Origin: Streptomyces albireticuli
GTDB taxonomy: Bacteria; Actinomycetota; Actinomycetes; Streptomycetales; Streptomycetaceae
Direction of reading: 5' to 3'
Length of the DNA: 64,000 nt
Assembly (NCBI RefSeq): GCF_021228125.1
Contig: NZ_JAJQQS010000004.1
Coordinates: 124,001-188,000 of the forward strand
In this document: positions 10,322 to 19,392 of the stretch, in pieces
Layout: every line of letters begins with the position of its first letter
How positions within the stretch are numbered: position 1 is the first letter of the stretch
Position numbers and translations under genes: made by a program
The notes under the pieces: generated by a model
What the model was told of the DNA's origin: nothing
The model's database searches: none
The model's input: only the letters and a program-made list of their open reading frames with translations

Positions 10322-10519
10322 GAAAGGTGCTCCGGAGCTGGGGTGGTGAAGAGGTCAAGCGTACGCCGGGCGGGGCGGGGCGCGTCCCCCGGCGACCGGG
10401 GTCGCGCCGTGACGGGTGGCCGGGGACGGGGCCACGCCGTGGCGGAGGGGCGCGGCGGGGCCGCCGCCCCGTCCTCGGCGGGGCACCCGCCCTTCGCGAG
10501 ACGTCACACGCCCGCCATG

Positions 10520-10624
10520 GAGGGCCACATGCCCGTCACGGGCGGCAGTACGTCCGTGACCGGAGGCCATGCGTCCGTCGTGGGAAGCCATGCGTCCGTC
10601 GCAGGAGGCCGGTCACCCGCCGAC
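10520..10624. repeat. Degenerate 21-bp tandem repeat array
   Basis: The best units are 10562-10582 and 10583-10603 (GGARGCCATGCGTCCGTCNNN, 17 of 21 identical). Diverged copies lie at 10520-10540, 10541-10561 and 10604-10624. A period of 21 bp is a multiple of three, so any frame through it encodes a heptapeptide-like repeat. Confidence 0.75.
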
Positions 10625-10673
10625 GGGGCGCGGCACCCGTCCCGGAGCGGCCCGCCGTCCCGCGCCGGAGGCG

Positions 10674-10712
10674 GCCGTCGCGAAGACCGCCGTCGCGAAG
10701 ACCGCCGTCGCG
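10674..10712. repeat. 15-bp tandem repeat (2.6 copies)
   Basis: GCCGTCGCGAAGACC occurs at 10674-10688 and 10689-10703 without change, then GCCGTCGCG at 10704-10712, ending just before the fmt stop codon at 10715. Confidence 0.85.
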
Positions 10713-10714
10713 GG

Positions 10715-11650
10715 CTACGCCGCGCCGAGCCGCTCGCCCTCGGTGACGCGGACGCCGCGCGCCCAGTCGGCCGCCTTCATCGGCTTCTTGCCCTGCGGCT
10801 GGACCCAGAGCAGTTCCACCGCGTGCGACCCGGTGCCGACGTGCACGGAGTTCTTTCCGGCGGCCACGGCGCCGGGGGCGAGGTCGGTGCGGGCGGGGTC
10901 GGGGGCGACGGCCATCACCTTGAGCCGCTCACCGCGGAAGAGCGTCCACGCGCCGGGCGCCGGTGCGCAGCCGCGCACCACGCGGTCCACCCGCAGGGCG
11001 GGCGCGGACCAGTCCAGCCGGGCGTCCTCGACATTGATCTTCGGGGCGAGGGAGACGCCGTCGGCCGGCTGCGGAACGGCCTTCAGGGTGCCGTCCTCGA
11101 TGCCGTCCATCGTCGCGGAGAGCAGCCCGGCGCCCGCGAAGGCGAGCCGGGTGAGCAGATCACCACTGGTGTCGGTGGGGCGTACGTGCTCGGTGAGCAC
11201 GCCGTAGACCGGGCCGGAGTCCAGGCCCTCCTCGATCAGGAAGGTGGAGGCGCCGGTGACCTCGTCACCGGCCAGGATCGCGTGCTGGACGGGCGCGGCA
11301 CCGCGCCAGGCGGGCAGCAGCGAGAAGTGGAGGTTGACCCAGCCGCGCGCGGGGACCTCCAGGGCCGCCTTGGGCAGCAGCGCGCCGTAGGCGACGACCG
11401 GGCAGCAGTCGGGGGCGATCTCCGCCAGCCGGGCGAGGAAGTCCGGCTCACGCGGCCGGACGGGCTTGAGCACCTCGATGCCGGCCTCCTCGGCGCGCTG
11501 GGCGACGGGGCTGGCGACCAGCCGGCGGCCGCGCCCGGCGGGGGCGTCGGGCCGGGTGACGACGGCGACGACCTCGTGCCGCTCCGAGGCGATCAGGGCG
11601 TCGAGGGCGGGAACGGCGACCTCGGGGGTGCCTGCGAAGACGAGCCTCAT
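10715..11650 (-). CDS. fmt: Methionyl-tRNA formyltransferase
   Basis: A 311-residue enzyme that formylates initiator Met-tRNA with 10-formyl-THF. Motifs: [19 protein letters not shown] at the N-terminus, the catalytic region [20 protein letters not shown] (Asn and His), and [20 protein letters not shown] [14 protein letters not shown], with a C-terminal OB-like tRNA-binding domain. The ATG at 11650 begins the conserved domain and has GGAGAGG about 13 nt upstream; the in-frame extension upstream is not conserved sequence. It precedes rsmB, a frequent pairing in bacteria. Confidence 0.93.
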   Translation of the reverse strand: MRLVFAGTPEVAVPALDALIASERHEVVAVVTRPDAPAGRGRRLVASPVAQRAEEAGIEVLKPVRPREPDFLARLAEIAPDCCPVVAYGALLPKAALEVPARGWVNLHFSLLPAWRGAAPVQHAILAGDEVTGASTFLIEEGLDSGPVYGVLTEHVRPTDTSGDLLTRLAFAGAGLLSATMDGIEDGTLKAVPQPADGVSLAPKINVEDARLDWSAPALRVDRVVRGCAPAPGAWTLFRGERLKVMAVAPDPARTDLAPGAVAAGKNSVHVGTGSHAVELLWVQPQGKKPMKAADWARGVRVTEGERLGAA

Positions 11651-11907
11651 GGGTGGCGAACTACCTCTCCTCGAGCGCCGAGTGGAACAGCCCACCAGTC
11701 TAGGGGCCCGCTCCCTCAGGGGGCGTACGGGCACTCACGCGCCCCATTCCGGCGGATGTGCGCCCCCATACCGTGACCCGGCGGGCCGTGGCGCGTTGTG
11801 GTCAAGAGAGATTGACCTGAACGGGCCGCGGCAGCGGCCCGCTTCCGTTCCTTGTCAACTCTCGCCTTTTTTAGTCCTTTTACCCCGCCGGTCCGAGAGG
11901 CTACTTC

Positions 11908-12414
11908 ATGGCCGACCACGCAACCCACGACGCCCAGGCACGGGCCAGCCTGCATCTCCTGGTCCGGGACATCGAGCGGGTCCGCAGGCAGGTGGACGCC
12001 CTGCGCACCCTCACCGCTCAGCTGGGCAACGTCTACCGCCCGCGGCGCACCGGCCCGTCCGCCGGCTTCGTCGTCTACGGGCGGGCCCCCGCGCCGACCG
12101 TACGGCTGGCGCAGGAGCTGCGGGACAGCGTCGAGACGCTGGTGACGGCCGCGGTCGACTTCGACCGCTCGCTGGGCTTCTCGTGGGACGCGGTGGGTTC
12201 GGCGCTGGGGGTCACCAAGCAGGCGGTGCACCGCCGTTACGGCGCCCGCCGGTCCAACGGCCAGAGCACGCCCGAGCCCGCGGAGGCGGTCCGCACCGCC
12301 GAGCCGGCGGCCGTGCCGGTCGTCCCCGCGGCCCGCGCGGTCCCGGTCCAGAGCGTGGCCCCCCACCGCGACGAGCCGAGGCCGCCGGCCTTCCCGGGCC
12401 CGCGCAACGGCTGA
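11908..12414 (+). CDS. Small hypothetical protein with a putative HTH
   Basis: A 168-residue protein. Residues ~13-45 are helical and charged ([19 protein letters not shown]), and residues ~91-113 ([22 protein letters not shown]) look like a helix-turn-helix. The C-terminal ~55 residues are Ala/Pro/Val-rich and probably disordered. The ATG at 11908 has GAGAGG 8 nt upstream. Its position between fmt and priA on the opposite strand is, from memory, conserved in Streptomyces, which supports a real gene. DNA-binding is an inference; no partner or target is visible. Confidence 0.75.
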   Translation: MADHATHDAQARASLHLLVRDIERVRRQVDALRTLTAQLGNVYRPRRTGPSAGFVVYGRAPAPTVRLAQELRDSVETLVTAAVDFDRSLGFSWDAVGSALGVTKQAVHRRYGARRSNGQSTPEPAEAVRTAEPAAVPVVPAARAVPVQSVAPHRDEPRPPAFPGPRNG

Positions 12415-12689
12415 GCGGGCGCCGCGCCGCCGGGCGGGTGTGGGCCGGTGACCCCGCCGACCCTGGGATCCCACTGCCGCGGCGACGCGTGACGAGCCCT
12501 CCCGGTCCGGCGGCGCGCGACCGGGCTCCGTCTCCGGCGCCCCGCGCCGGGCCCGGTCCACGCCACCCGGCGAAGGCGCCGCCGCCCCACCGAGCGGCCG
12601 GAACCGGCCGGGGGCGTACGGAGTGGCCACCGGCCGGGCGCGTACGGGAGCGCCGCCAGGCATCCGGCGCCCGGGAGACGTCCCCCGGC

Positions 12690-14852
12690 TCAGCCGATGT
12701 TGAGCGGATCGATCCTCAGCGACACCGGCTCACCGTCCCGGCCCGCCAGCCGGGCGGCCTGGGCGGTCTTGAGCGCCGAGGCCAGCGCGCCGCCCCGCCC
12801 GGGACGGACCCTCAGCAGGGCGCGGTCCCACCGCTCCCCCGGCGGTGCCTCACCCGGTCGGCGCGGCCGGCCCGGTGCCGTGACGGACATGGGCACCGGG
12901 CCGAGCACCTCGGCGTCCGCCGGCAGCTCGGCCGCCGCGAGGAACTGGGCCACGGCTTCCGGCGGACCCGAGACGGCGGCCATCCGCGACACGGGCGGAA
13001 AGCCCAGCTCCGCGCGGTCGGCGAGCTCGCGCACGGCGTGCCCGGCGGGGTCCCACCGGACGAGGGCCTGCACCGGACGGAGCGTCGGCTCGGCGACGAT
13101 CACCACGGTGCCGCCCTCGGCCTGGCTCCGCACCAGCGCCGCCGCGTCCAGCCAGCGGCGCAGCGCCTCCTCGTCCGCCCGCAGGTCGGGAAAGCCGAGC
13201 AGGGCCCAGCCGTCGAGGAGCAGGGCCGCCGCGTACCCCCCCTCGGCGACCGGCTCGGCCCCGGGCGTGGACACGATGAGTGCCGGGCGGTCGGGAACGC
13301 GGTCGAGGATGTGGTCACGGCCGGAGGTGCGCACGGGCACCGACGGGAAGGCCCGCCCCAGCTCCTCCGCGGTGCGCCCGGCTCCCACGATCCGGGCGCG
13401 CAGCCGCCTCCCGCCGCACTCGGCGCAGTGCCACTCCGGCTGTCCCCGGCCGCACCAGCCGCACCGCAGACCGCCGTCGCCCTCCAGCGCCTCCAAGGGG
13501 CCGACGCACGTCGTGCAGCGCGCCGGCTCGCGGCACCGCTCGCACGCCAGCCGGGGGACGTACCCCCGGCGCGGCACCTGCACCAGCACCGGGCCGTGTT
13601 TGAGGGCCTCCCGGGCGGTCTGCCAGGCGAGCGTGGGAAGCCGAGCGGCGCGGGCGGCCTCGTCCCGCGCCTCGTCGCCGTCGCCGACGGTCCGGATCAT
13701 CGGGGCCGTCGCCCTGACCCGGTCGCGGTCGGCGGCCAGCGGCAGGGCCCAGCCGGTGTTCACCAGCTGGGCCGCCTCGACCGTGCAGCCGAAGCCGCCC
13801 AGCAGGAACGCGGCCTTCTCGTGGGCCGCCCGGGACATCAGCACCTCGCGGGCGTGCGGGTGCGGGGCGTTCTGGGCGCTGTGGCTCCCGTCGCCGTCGT
13901 CCCAGATCGCGACGAGGCCGAGGGCGCGCACCGGCGCGAACATGGCGGCCCGGGTCCCGACGACGACCCGCACGGAACCCCGGCTGACCGCCAGCCAGCG
14001 GCGGTAGCGCTCCTCGGGGCCGAGATCGGCGGTCAGGAGGACATGGCGCCCCTCGCCGAGCAGCGCGGTCAGCTCGGCGTCGACCCGGGCGGCGGCCCGG
14101 CCGTCCGGCAGGACGAGCAGTGCGCCGCGCTCCGCCGCGAGGGCGGTGCCGGCGGCCCGGGCCAGCTCCTGCGGCCAGTGCGGGCCCGGCAGGGCCGTCC
14201 ACACGGCACGCGGCGAGTCACCCCGGGAGACGGCGTCCAGGAAGGCCGGGCCCGTGGGATAGCGGGACCACGTGCCCGGTCCGGGCCGGGCCGGCGGTGA
14301 CAGCGGTTCGGGGGACGGCTCGGCCTCGATACGGGCGTGCCTGGGCGGCACCGCCAGCTGGAGGACGTCCGCGAGCGAGCCCGCGTAGCGGTCGGCGACG
14401 GAGCGGCACAGCTCGTACAGGGCGGGGGTGAGCACGGGCTCGGGAGACAGGACCTGGGCCAGCGCCGCCAGCGGCCCCCGGTACTCGGCTTCGGCCACCC
14501 GCTCGACGATGTATCCGTCGAGGAGGCCGCCGCCCTCCCGGCGCCCCTCACGCACATTGCGGGCGCCCGCGCCGAAGCGGACCCGGACCCGCGTGCCCGG
14601 CTGGGCGGCGGCGTCGAGCTCGGCCGGCACGGCGTATTCCCACAGCTGGTCGAGGTGGACGGGGCCCTTGTCGACCAGCACCCGGGCCACGGGCAGGGAC
14701 CCGGCCAGCGCCGCGCCACGCCACGTCCGCGGCTTCGCCCGCGGCACCTTCGCCTTGCGCACCGTCTCCCGGATGAACGCGAGCTGCTCCCCCCCTCGCT
14801 CCGCCGCCTCGGGCGGCTCCCCCGCCCCCGACCGCCCGTTCTCGCTGCTCAC
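12690..14852 (-). CDS. priA: Primosomal protein N' (PriA), actinobacterial type lacking helicase motifs
   Basis: A 720-residue replication-restart protein. It keeps the N-terminal 3'-DNA-end-binding domain (VLVDKGPVHLDQLWEYAVP) and a zinc-binding region with eight cysteines (CERCREPARCTTC, then CGWCGRGQPEWHCAECG at about residues 450-500). There is no Walker A GxGKT before LLVLPDG, and the DEAH box is replaced by WDDGDGSHS. Actinobacterial PriA proteins are known to have lost helicase motifs, so this is probably a structural primosome loader. GTG at 14852 is preferred (a GGAG lies close upstream, perhaps too close); GTG at 14876 is an alternative. Confidence 0.85.
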   Translation of the reverse strand: MSSENGRSGAGEPPEAAERGGEQLAFIRETVRKAKVPRAKPRTWRGAALAGSLPVARVLVDKGPVHLDQLWEYAVPAELDAAAQPGTRVRVRFGAGARNVREGRREGGGLLDGYIVERVAEAEYRGPLAALAQVLSPEPVLTPALYELCRSVADRYAGSLADVLQLAVPPRHARIEAEPSPEPLSPPARPGPGTWSRYPTGPAFLDAVSRGDSPRAVWTALPGPHWPQELARAAGTALAAERGALLVLPDGRAAARVDAELTALLGEGRHVLLTADLGPEERYRRWLAVSRGSVRVVVGTRAAMFAPVRALGLVAIWDDGDGSHSAQNAPHPHAREVLMSRAAHEKAAFLLGGFGCTVEAAQLVNTGWALPLAADRDRVRATAPMIRTVGDGDEARDEAARAARLPTLAWQTAREALKHGPVLVQVPRRGYVPRLACERCREPARCTTCVGPLEALEGDGGLRCGWCGRGQPEWHCAECGGRRLRARIVGAGRTAEELGRAFPSVPVRTSGRDHILDRVPDRPALIVSTPGAEPVAEGGYAAALLLDGWALLGFPDLRADEEALRRWLDAAALVRSQAEGGTVVIVAEPTLRPVQALVRWDPAGHAVRELADRAELGFPPVSRMAAVSGPPEAVAQFLAAAELPADAEVLGPVPMSVTAPGRPRRPGEAPPGERWDRALLRVRPGRGGALASALKTAQAARLAGRDGEPVSLRIDPLNIG

Positions 14853-14937
14853 AGCTCCAGTCTTAGCAGACCGCACTGACAGCGGACGGCGCTCGGCCGG
14901 GGCGGGCGCACCGGGCGGAGGGGCCCGGCGGGTACGC

Positions 14938-14975
14938 GTACGGCCCCGAACCGATTCCGCGGTCCGGGGCCGTAC
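14938..14975 (-). terminator. Hairpin downstream of metK
   Basis: An 11-bp stem (14938-14948 with 14965-14975), with further pairing inside, begins 27 bp after the metK stop on the minus strand. There is no clear T-run. Confidence 0.6.
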
Positions 14976-15001
14976 CTGGCACAGCGTGGTCGAGCCGGGG
15001 C

Positions 15002-16210
15002 TTAGAGGCCCGCGGCCTTCTTCAGGGCGTCGACCCGGTCCGTGCGCTCCCAGGTGAAGTCGGGGAGCTCGCGGCCGAAGTGGCCGTACGCCGCGGTCTG
15101 GGCGTAGATCGGGCGGAGCAGGTCCAGGTCGCGGATGATCGCGGCCGGGCGGAGGTCGAAGACCTCGGCGATGGCGTTCTCGATCTTCTCGGTCTCGACC
15201 GTGTTGGTGCCGAAGGTCTCGACGAAGAGACCGACGGGCTCGGCCTTGCCGATGGCGTAGGCGACCTGGACCTCGCAGCGAGCGGCCAGGCCCGCGGCGA
15301 CGACGTTCTTCGCGACCCAGCGCATGGCGTACGCGGCCGAGCGGTCGACCTTGGACGGGTCCTTGCCGGAGAAGGCACCGCCGCCGTGGCGGGCCATGCC
15401 GCCGTAGGTGTCGATGATGATCTTGCGGCCGGTGAGGCCGGCGTCGCCCATCGGGCCGCCGATCTCGAAGCGGCCGGTCGGGTTCACCAGGAGGCGGTAG
15501 CCGTCGGTGTCGAGCTTGATGCCGTCCTCGACGAGCTCCTTGAGGACGTGCTCGACGACGAACTCGCGGATGTCGGGTGCCAGCAGCGAGTCCAGGTCGA
15601 TGTCGGACGCGTGCTGGGAGGAGACGACGACGGTGTCCAGGCGCACGGCCTTGTTGCCGTCGTACTCGATGGTGACCTGGGTCTTGCCGTCGGGGCGCAG
15701 GTAGGGGATGGTCCCGTTCTTGCGGACCTCCGACAGGCGGCGGGAGAGCCGGTGCGCCAGGTGGATCGGCAGCGGCATCAGCTCGGGGGTCTCGTCGCAG
15801 GCGTAGCCGAACATCAGGCCCTGGTCGCCGGCGCCCTGCTTGTCGAGCTCGTCCTCGTCACCCTCGACACGGCTCTCGTACGCGGTGTCGACGCCCTGCG
15901 CGATGTCGGCGGACTGGCCGCCGATGGACACCGAGACGCCGCAGGAGGCGCCGTCGAAGCCCTTCTTGGAGGAGTCGTAGCCGATCTCGAGGATCTTGTT
16001 GCGCACGAGGGTGGCGATCGGCGCGTACGCCTTCGTCGTCACCTCTCCGGCCACGTGCACCAGGCCGGTGGTGATCAGGGTCTCGACGGCGACACGGGAG
16101 GTCGGGTCCTCCCGGAGAAGGGCGTCGAGAATGGTGTCGCTGATCTGGTCAGCGATCTTGTCGGGGTGACCCTCGGTCACAGATTCCGAGGTGAACAGGC
16201 GGCGGGACAC
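15002..16210 (-). CDS. metK: S-adenosylmethionine synthase
   Basis: A 402-residue enzyme forming SAM from methionine and ATP. Signature sequences are complete: [20 protein letters not shown] at the N-terminus, [12 protein letters not shown] and [16 protein letters not shown]. Length is standard. Upstream lie ~177 bp containing its promoter region; I looked for a SAM riboswitch there and saw none. It is transcribed toward priA, with a hairpin between. Confidence 0.97.
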   Translation of the reverse strand: MSRRLFTSESVTEGHPDKIADQISDTILDALLREDPTSRVAVETLITTGLVHVAGEVTTKAYAPIATLVRNKILEIGYDSSKKGFDGASCGVSVSIGGQSADIAQGVDTAYESRVEGDEDELDKQGAGDQGLMFGYACDETPELMPLPIHLAHRLSRRLSEVRKNGTIPYLRPDGKTQVTIEYDGNKAVRLDTVVVSSQHASDIDLDSLLAPDIREFVVEHVLKELVEDGIKLDTDGYRLLVNPTGRFEIGGPMGDAGLTGRKIIIDTYGGMARHGGGAFSGKDPSKVDRSAAYAMRWVAKNVVAAGLAARCEVQVAYAIGKAEPVGLFVETFGTNTVETEKIENAIAEVFDLRPAAIIRDLDLLRPIYAQTAAYGHFGRELPDFTWERTDRVDALKKAAGL

Positions 16211-16387
16211 ATCGCTCCCTGGGGTTGCAGCGGCTGCTGGCTGATCATTTGCAGGACCCGGTTCGAGAGCTGCGCTCGACGCGGATCCTGAGCCAGTTTA
16301 TCCGGCGTTCTCGTGGTTGGGGCATCCGGTTGGCCTTCACCGGTGGAGTGACCTGCGACACCCTCCGTCTCCGGAGCCCCTGGAGCC

Positions 16388-17596
16388 TCAGGAGAGACGG
16401 TCCGCCACAAGATCCCAGACGATGTCGGCGAGGCCCTCCTTGGGACCGAAGGGCACCGGGGTCTCGGAGCCGTCCGGCGCCAGCACGACGGCCTCGCTCC
16501 GCTCGGCGCCGAAGGTCTTCCGCTCCCCGACCTCGTTCACCACGAGGAGGTCGCAGCCCTTGCGCGCGAGCTTGGCCCGGCCGTTGGCGAGGACGTCGTC
16601 CGTCTCCGCGGCGAAGCCCACCACGATCTGGCCCGGACGGGGACGTTCCGCGGAGAGTTCCGCGAGGATGTCCGGATTGCGCACCAGAACGACCGGTTCC
16701 GGGTCCTGCCCGTCCCGCTTCTTGATCTTGCCGGAGGCGTAGGAGGCCGGACGGAAGTCGGCGACGGCGGCCGCCATCACCACGGCGTCGGCGTCGGCGG
16801 CGGCCTTGAGCACCGCCTCCCGCATCTGCGTCGCCGTCCCCACCCGCACCACATCGGCCCCGGCGGGGTCGGGCAGCTCGCTGTTGGCGGCGACGAGCGT
16901 CACCCTGGCCCCGCGCGCCACGGCCGTACGGGCCAGGGCGTAGCCCTGCTTGCCCGAGGAGCGGTTGCCCAGGAAGCGCACCGGGTCCAGGGGCTCCCGG
17001 GTGCCGCCCGCGCTGACGACCACATGGCGGCCCGCGAGGTCCATGGCCTGCCCCTCGGCACCGCGGGCCAGTACCCGGCGGCAGACCTCGAAGATCGCCT
17101 CGGGGTCCGGCAGCCGCCCCTTGCCGGTGTCGACGCCCGTCAGCCGGCCGACGGCGGGCTCGATCACGATCGCGCCGCGGCGCCGCAGGGTCGCCACGTT
17201 CTCCTGGGTGGCCTGGTTCTCCCACATCTCGGTGTGCATGGCGGGCGCGAAGACGACCGGGCAGCGGGCGGTGAGGAGGGTGTTGGTCAGCAGGTCGTCG
17301 GCGAGCCCGTGCGCGGCCTTGGCCAGCATGTCGGCGGTGGCGGGCGCGACGACGACGAGATCGGCCTCCTGCCCGATCCGCACGTGCGGCACCTCGTGGA
17401 CGGAGTCCCACACCTGGGTGGCGGCCGGCTGCCCGGACAGCGCCGACCAGGTCGCCTCGCCGACGAAGTGCAGCGACGCGGCGGTCGGGACCACCCGTAC
17501 GGAGTGCCCCGACTCGGTGAGGCGGCGCAGCAGCTCGCACGCCTTGTAGGCGGCGATCCCGCCGCTGACCCCCAGGACGACCTTGGGCTTGTCCAT
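16388..17596 (-). CDS. coaBC: Bifunctional phosphopantothenoylcysteine decarboxylase / synthetase
   Basis: A 402-residue CoA biosynthesis enzyme. The N-terminal CoaC flavoprotein half has VVLGVSGGIAAYKACELLRRL, the catalytic His in PHVRIG and PAMHTEMWENQA. The C-terminal CoaB half has the VSAGGTREPLDPVRFLGNRSSG motif and AAAVADFRP with its lysines. ATG 17596 follows a GGGAGAAG ribosome-binding site at ideal spacing; upstream ATGs at 17617 and 17653 lack one. A long hairpin separates it from rpoZ. Confidence 0.95.
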   Translation of the reverse strand: MDKPKVVLGVSGGIAAYKACELLRRLTESGHSVRVVPTAASLHFVGEATWSALSGQPAATQVWDSVHEVPHVRIGQEADLVVVAPATADMLAKAAHGLADDLLTNTLLTARCPVVFAPAMHTEMWENQATQENVATLRRRGAIVIEPAVGRLTGVDTGKGRLPDPEAIFEVCRRVLARGAEGQAMDLAGRHVVVSAGGTREPLDPVRFLGNRSSGKQGYALARTAVARGARVTLVAANSELPDPAGADVVRVGTATQMREAVLKAAADADAVVMAAAVADFRPASYASGKIKKRDGQDPEPVVLVRNPDILAELSAERPRPGQIVVGFAAETDDVLANGRAKLARKGCDLLVVNEVGERKTFGAERSEAVVLAPDGSETPVPFGPKEGLADIVWDLVADRLS

Positions 17597-17654
17597 CGTT
17601 TGGCTTCTCCCCGCCATCTCGTGCGTACGTACGACCGTACGGTCCCATGACACA

Positions 17655-17715
17655 CCACAGGCCCGGCAGGCGCTCCCCCCGACGAGACGCGGGAGGGGCC
17701 CTGCCGGGCCTGTGG
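17655..17715. terminator. Long hairpin between rpoZ and coaBC
   Basis: A perfect 16-bp stem (17655-17670 with 17700-17715) has a 29-nt loop that itself can pair (CTCCCCCC with GGGAGGGG). It lies just downstream of rpoZ on the minus strand. It lacks a T-run, so it may attenuate rather than end transcription into coaBC. Confidence 0.6.
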
Positions 17716-17736
17716 CGGTGAGGAACCGAACGGCTG

Positions 17737-18009
17737 CTACTGGGCCGGGGCCTCGATGGCCTCGGAGGTCAGCAGACCGGCGTTGATCTCACGGAGCGCG
17801 ATGGAGAGCGGCTTCTCGTGGACGTGGGTGTCCACCAGCGGACCGACGTACTCCAGCAGGCCCTCGCCGAGCTGCGAGTAGTAGGCGTTGATCTGACGGG
17901 CGCGCTTGGCGGCGTAGATCACCAGGCTGTACTTCGAGTCGGTGGCCTCGAGGAGCTCATCGATCGGAGGGTTGATGATGCCCTCGGGCGCGGTGATGGA
18001 AGAGGACAC
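17737..18009 (-). CDS. rpoZ: DNA-directed RNA polymerase omega subunit
   Basis: A 90-residue subunit that binds the beta' C-terminus and aids RNA polymerase assembly; in Streptomyces its loss affects development. Conserved segments are [20 protein letters not shown] and [12 protein letters not shown]. The GTG start follows GGAAGG at 6 nt. It lies 54 bp after gmk, the usual gmk-rpoZ-coaBC order, and is probably cotranscribed with gmk. Confidence 0.95.
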   Translation of the reverse strand: MSSSITAPEGIINPPIDELLEATDSKYSLVIYAAKRARQINAYYSQLGEGLLEYVGPLVDTHVHEKPLSIALREINAGLLTSEAIEAPAQ

Positions 18010-18063
18010 TGTCTGCCTTCCGATGGGGGTGGAGATCAGGAACTTCGGGGTGATATCCCCAGT

Positions 18064-18654
18064 TCAACGCAGCAAGGCTAGCAGCTCGCGCGCGACGTCC
18101 TCGACGGAGGTGTTGACCAACGTCACATCGAACTCCGACTCGGCCGCCAGCTCGACCTTCGCGGCGGCCAGTCGGCGCTCGATGACCTCGGGCGACTCGG
18201 TGCCCCGGCCGGTGAGCCGGCGGACCAGCTCGTCCCAGCTCGGGGGCGCGAGGAAGACCAGCTGGGCGTCCGGCATGGACTCTCGGACCTGCCGGGCGCC
18301 CTGGAGGTCGATCTCCAGCAGCACGGGCTCACCGGCCTCCAGGCGGTCGAGGACCGCCTGGCGCGGCGTGCCGTAGCGGTTGCCGGCGAACTCCGCCCAC
18401 TCCAGCAGCTCACCGTTGGCGACGAGCTTGTCGAATTCGCCGTCGTCCACGAAGAAGTACTGGACACCTTCCCGCTCGCCGGGGCGCGGCTTGCGGGTGG
18501 TGGCCGATACCGAGAGCCACACCTCGGGGTGGGCCTTGCGCATATGGGCGACGACCGTGCTCTTACCGACCCCGGAGGGGCCGGAGAGCACGGTCAGCCG
18601 CGGTTGTCTGGCCGGGGGTACGGGGGACGTCCCCCGGGAGACTGCAGTACTCAT
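18064..18654 (-). CDS. gmk: Guanylate kinase
   Basis: A 196-residue GMP kinase. It has the P-loop [15 protein letters not shown] at about residues 24-38, the GMP-binding [19 protein letters not shown] and [13 protein letters not shown] non-conserved 18-residue N-terminal lead precedes the domain. It sits between sihF and rpoZ on the same strand. Confidence 0.96.
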   Translation of the reverse strand: MSTAVSRGTSPVPPARQPRLTVLSGPSGVGKSTVVAHMRKAHPEVWLSVSATTRKPRPGEREGVQYFFVDDGEFDKLVANGELLEWAEFAGNRYGTPRQAVLDRLEAGEPVLLEIDLQGARQVRESMPDAQLVFLAPPSWDELVRRLTGRGTESPEVIERRLAAAKVELAAESEFDVTLVNTSVEDVARELLALLR

Positions 18655-18692
18655 GCAGTGATTATCCCGGTTCCCGGGAGTGCCTGGGAACG

Positions 18693-19016
18693 TCAGGCGG
18701 CCTTGCCGCCGAACTCACGCTCCAAGGAGGCGATCTGATTCGAGCCGAGCCCGCGCACCCGGCGGCTCTCGGAGATGCCGAGCCGCTCCATGATCTGCTT
18801 GGCGCGGACCTTGCCCACACCCGGAAGGCTCTCCAGGAGTGCGCTGACCTTCATCTTGCCGATGACTTCATTCTTCTGGCCCTGCTCGATGACCTCGTGC
18901 AGCGAGGCGCCGGAGTGCTTGAGCCGATTCTTGACCTCGGCGCGCTCCCGGCGAGCCGCGGCGGCCTTTTCGAGCGCGGCTGCGCGCTGTTCAGGGGTAA
19001 GGGGCGGAAGAGCCAC
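18693..19016 (-). CDS. sihF: Integration host factor, actinobacterial type (sIHF)
   Basis: A 107-residue basic nucleoid-associated protein, unrelated to the HU/IHF fold. It has a long charged N-terminal helix ([19 protein letters not shown]) followed by a helix-two turns-helix DNA-binding region ([18 protein letters not shown]) and [10 protein letters not shown]. In Streptomyces sIHF affects supercoiling, sporulation and antibiotic production. GTG 19016 has GAGGTGA 7 nt upstream. It is the first gene of the sihF-gmk-rpoZ run, with its own promoter. Confidence 0.95.
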   Translation of the reverse strand: MALPPLTPEQRAAALEKAAAARRERAEVKNRLKHSGASLHEVIEQGQKNEVIGKMKVSALLESLPGVGKVRAKQIMERLGISESRRVRGLGSNQIASLEREFGGKAA

Positions 19017-19064
19017 GCCTACGTCACCTCGGATATCGAACTGTCGGATAACGGACCGGTGAGG

Positions 19065-19093
19065 AACCTAGTCGGCCCACACCTGCGGAGCAA
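19065..19093 (-). promoter_or_regulatory. Candidate HrdB-type promoter of sihF
   Basis: On the minus strand TTGCTC (19088-19093) and TAGGTT (19065-19070) are separated by 17 nt, close to the Streptomyces vegetative consensus TTGAC-17-TAGRNT. They lie about 50 bp upstream of the sihF start. Confidence 0.55.
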
Positions 19094-19167
19094 CGAGCAA
19101 CGCGCTTGCACGTTCGCTCTCGTCGGAGACTAGCGGCCGATCCCGCTCCAGTCAGCGAGAACAGACG

Positions 19168-19203
19168 AAAAGTCCTGGTCAGACTCGCTCGACCAGGACC
19201 TTT
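19168..19203. terminator. Intrinsic terminator at the end of the pyr genes
   Basis: A perfect 9-bp stem (19172-19180 with 19191-19199) is flanked on the left by AAAA, giving a TTTT tract on the minus strand. It would stop pyrF transcripts before the sihF promoter. Confidence 0.8.
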
Positions 19204-19392
19204 CCGGACATAATGACCGACAATTCTTGTCCGAGATCTTGTCCCGGGTACCGCCGGGTACTGTCGGGAGCCCACCGCAGAGCCCTCCGCGACCCGTCCG
19301 CGGCCGGCCCGCGGACGGCCTGAGACCCGCCCGGGACCGACCGGGGACTTCCGCGGCCCGTACCCGCCGCCCGCGCCGGACGGCGGGGCGTT

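Larger units (their letters stand above)
10322..10714. other. 393-bp gene-free gap between fmt and rsmB with low-complexity DNA
   Basis: No open frame here has homology that I recognise. The gap contains a 21-bp tandem array (10520-10624), a 15-bp tandem array (10674-10712) and GC-rich degenerate repeats around 10370-10480. Small frames on both strands translate to repetitive peptides that simply reflect the DNA repeats. Confidence 0.7.
19017..19392. other. 376-bp gene-free region upstream of sihF
   Basis: The stretch separates pyrF from sihF. It holds a promoter candidate (19065-19093) and a terminator (19168-19199). The rest, 19205-19392, is GC-rich with no frame I can support. Confidence 0.6.

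Noticed and set aside
10355..10591. Minus-strand 78-codon ORF with repeating DGR/GHG peptide
   Set aside because: The peptide repeat simply reads out the 21-bp DNA repeat. There is no ribosome-binding site and no sign of a fold.
8135..11776. Plus-strand ORF of 1213 codons across rpe, rsmB and fmt
   Set aside because: It is the antisense shadow of three clear minus-strand genes. Its translation is Gly/Arg/Ala-rich without recognisable domains, as usual for high-GC DNA.
16211..16387. Possible SAM riboswitch upstream of metK
   Set aside because: I found no SAM-I or SAM-II type core, only short GC hairpins, in this leader.
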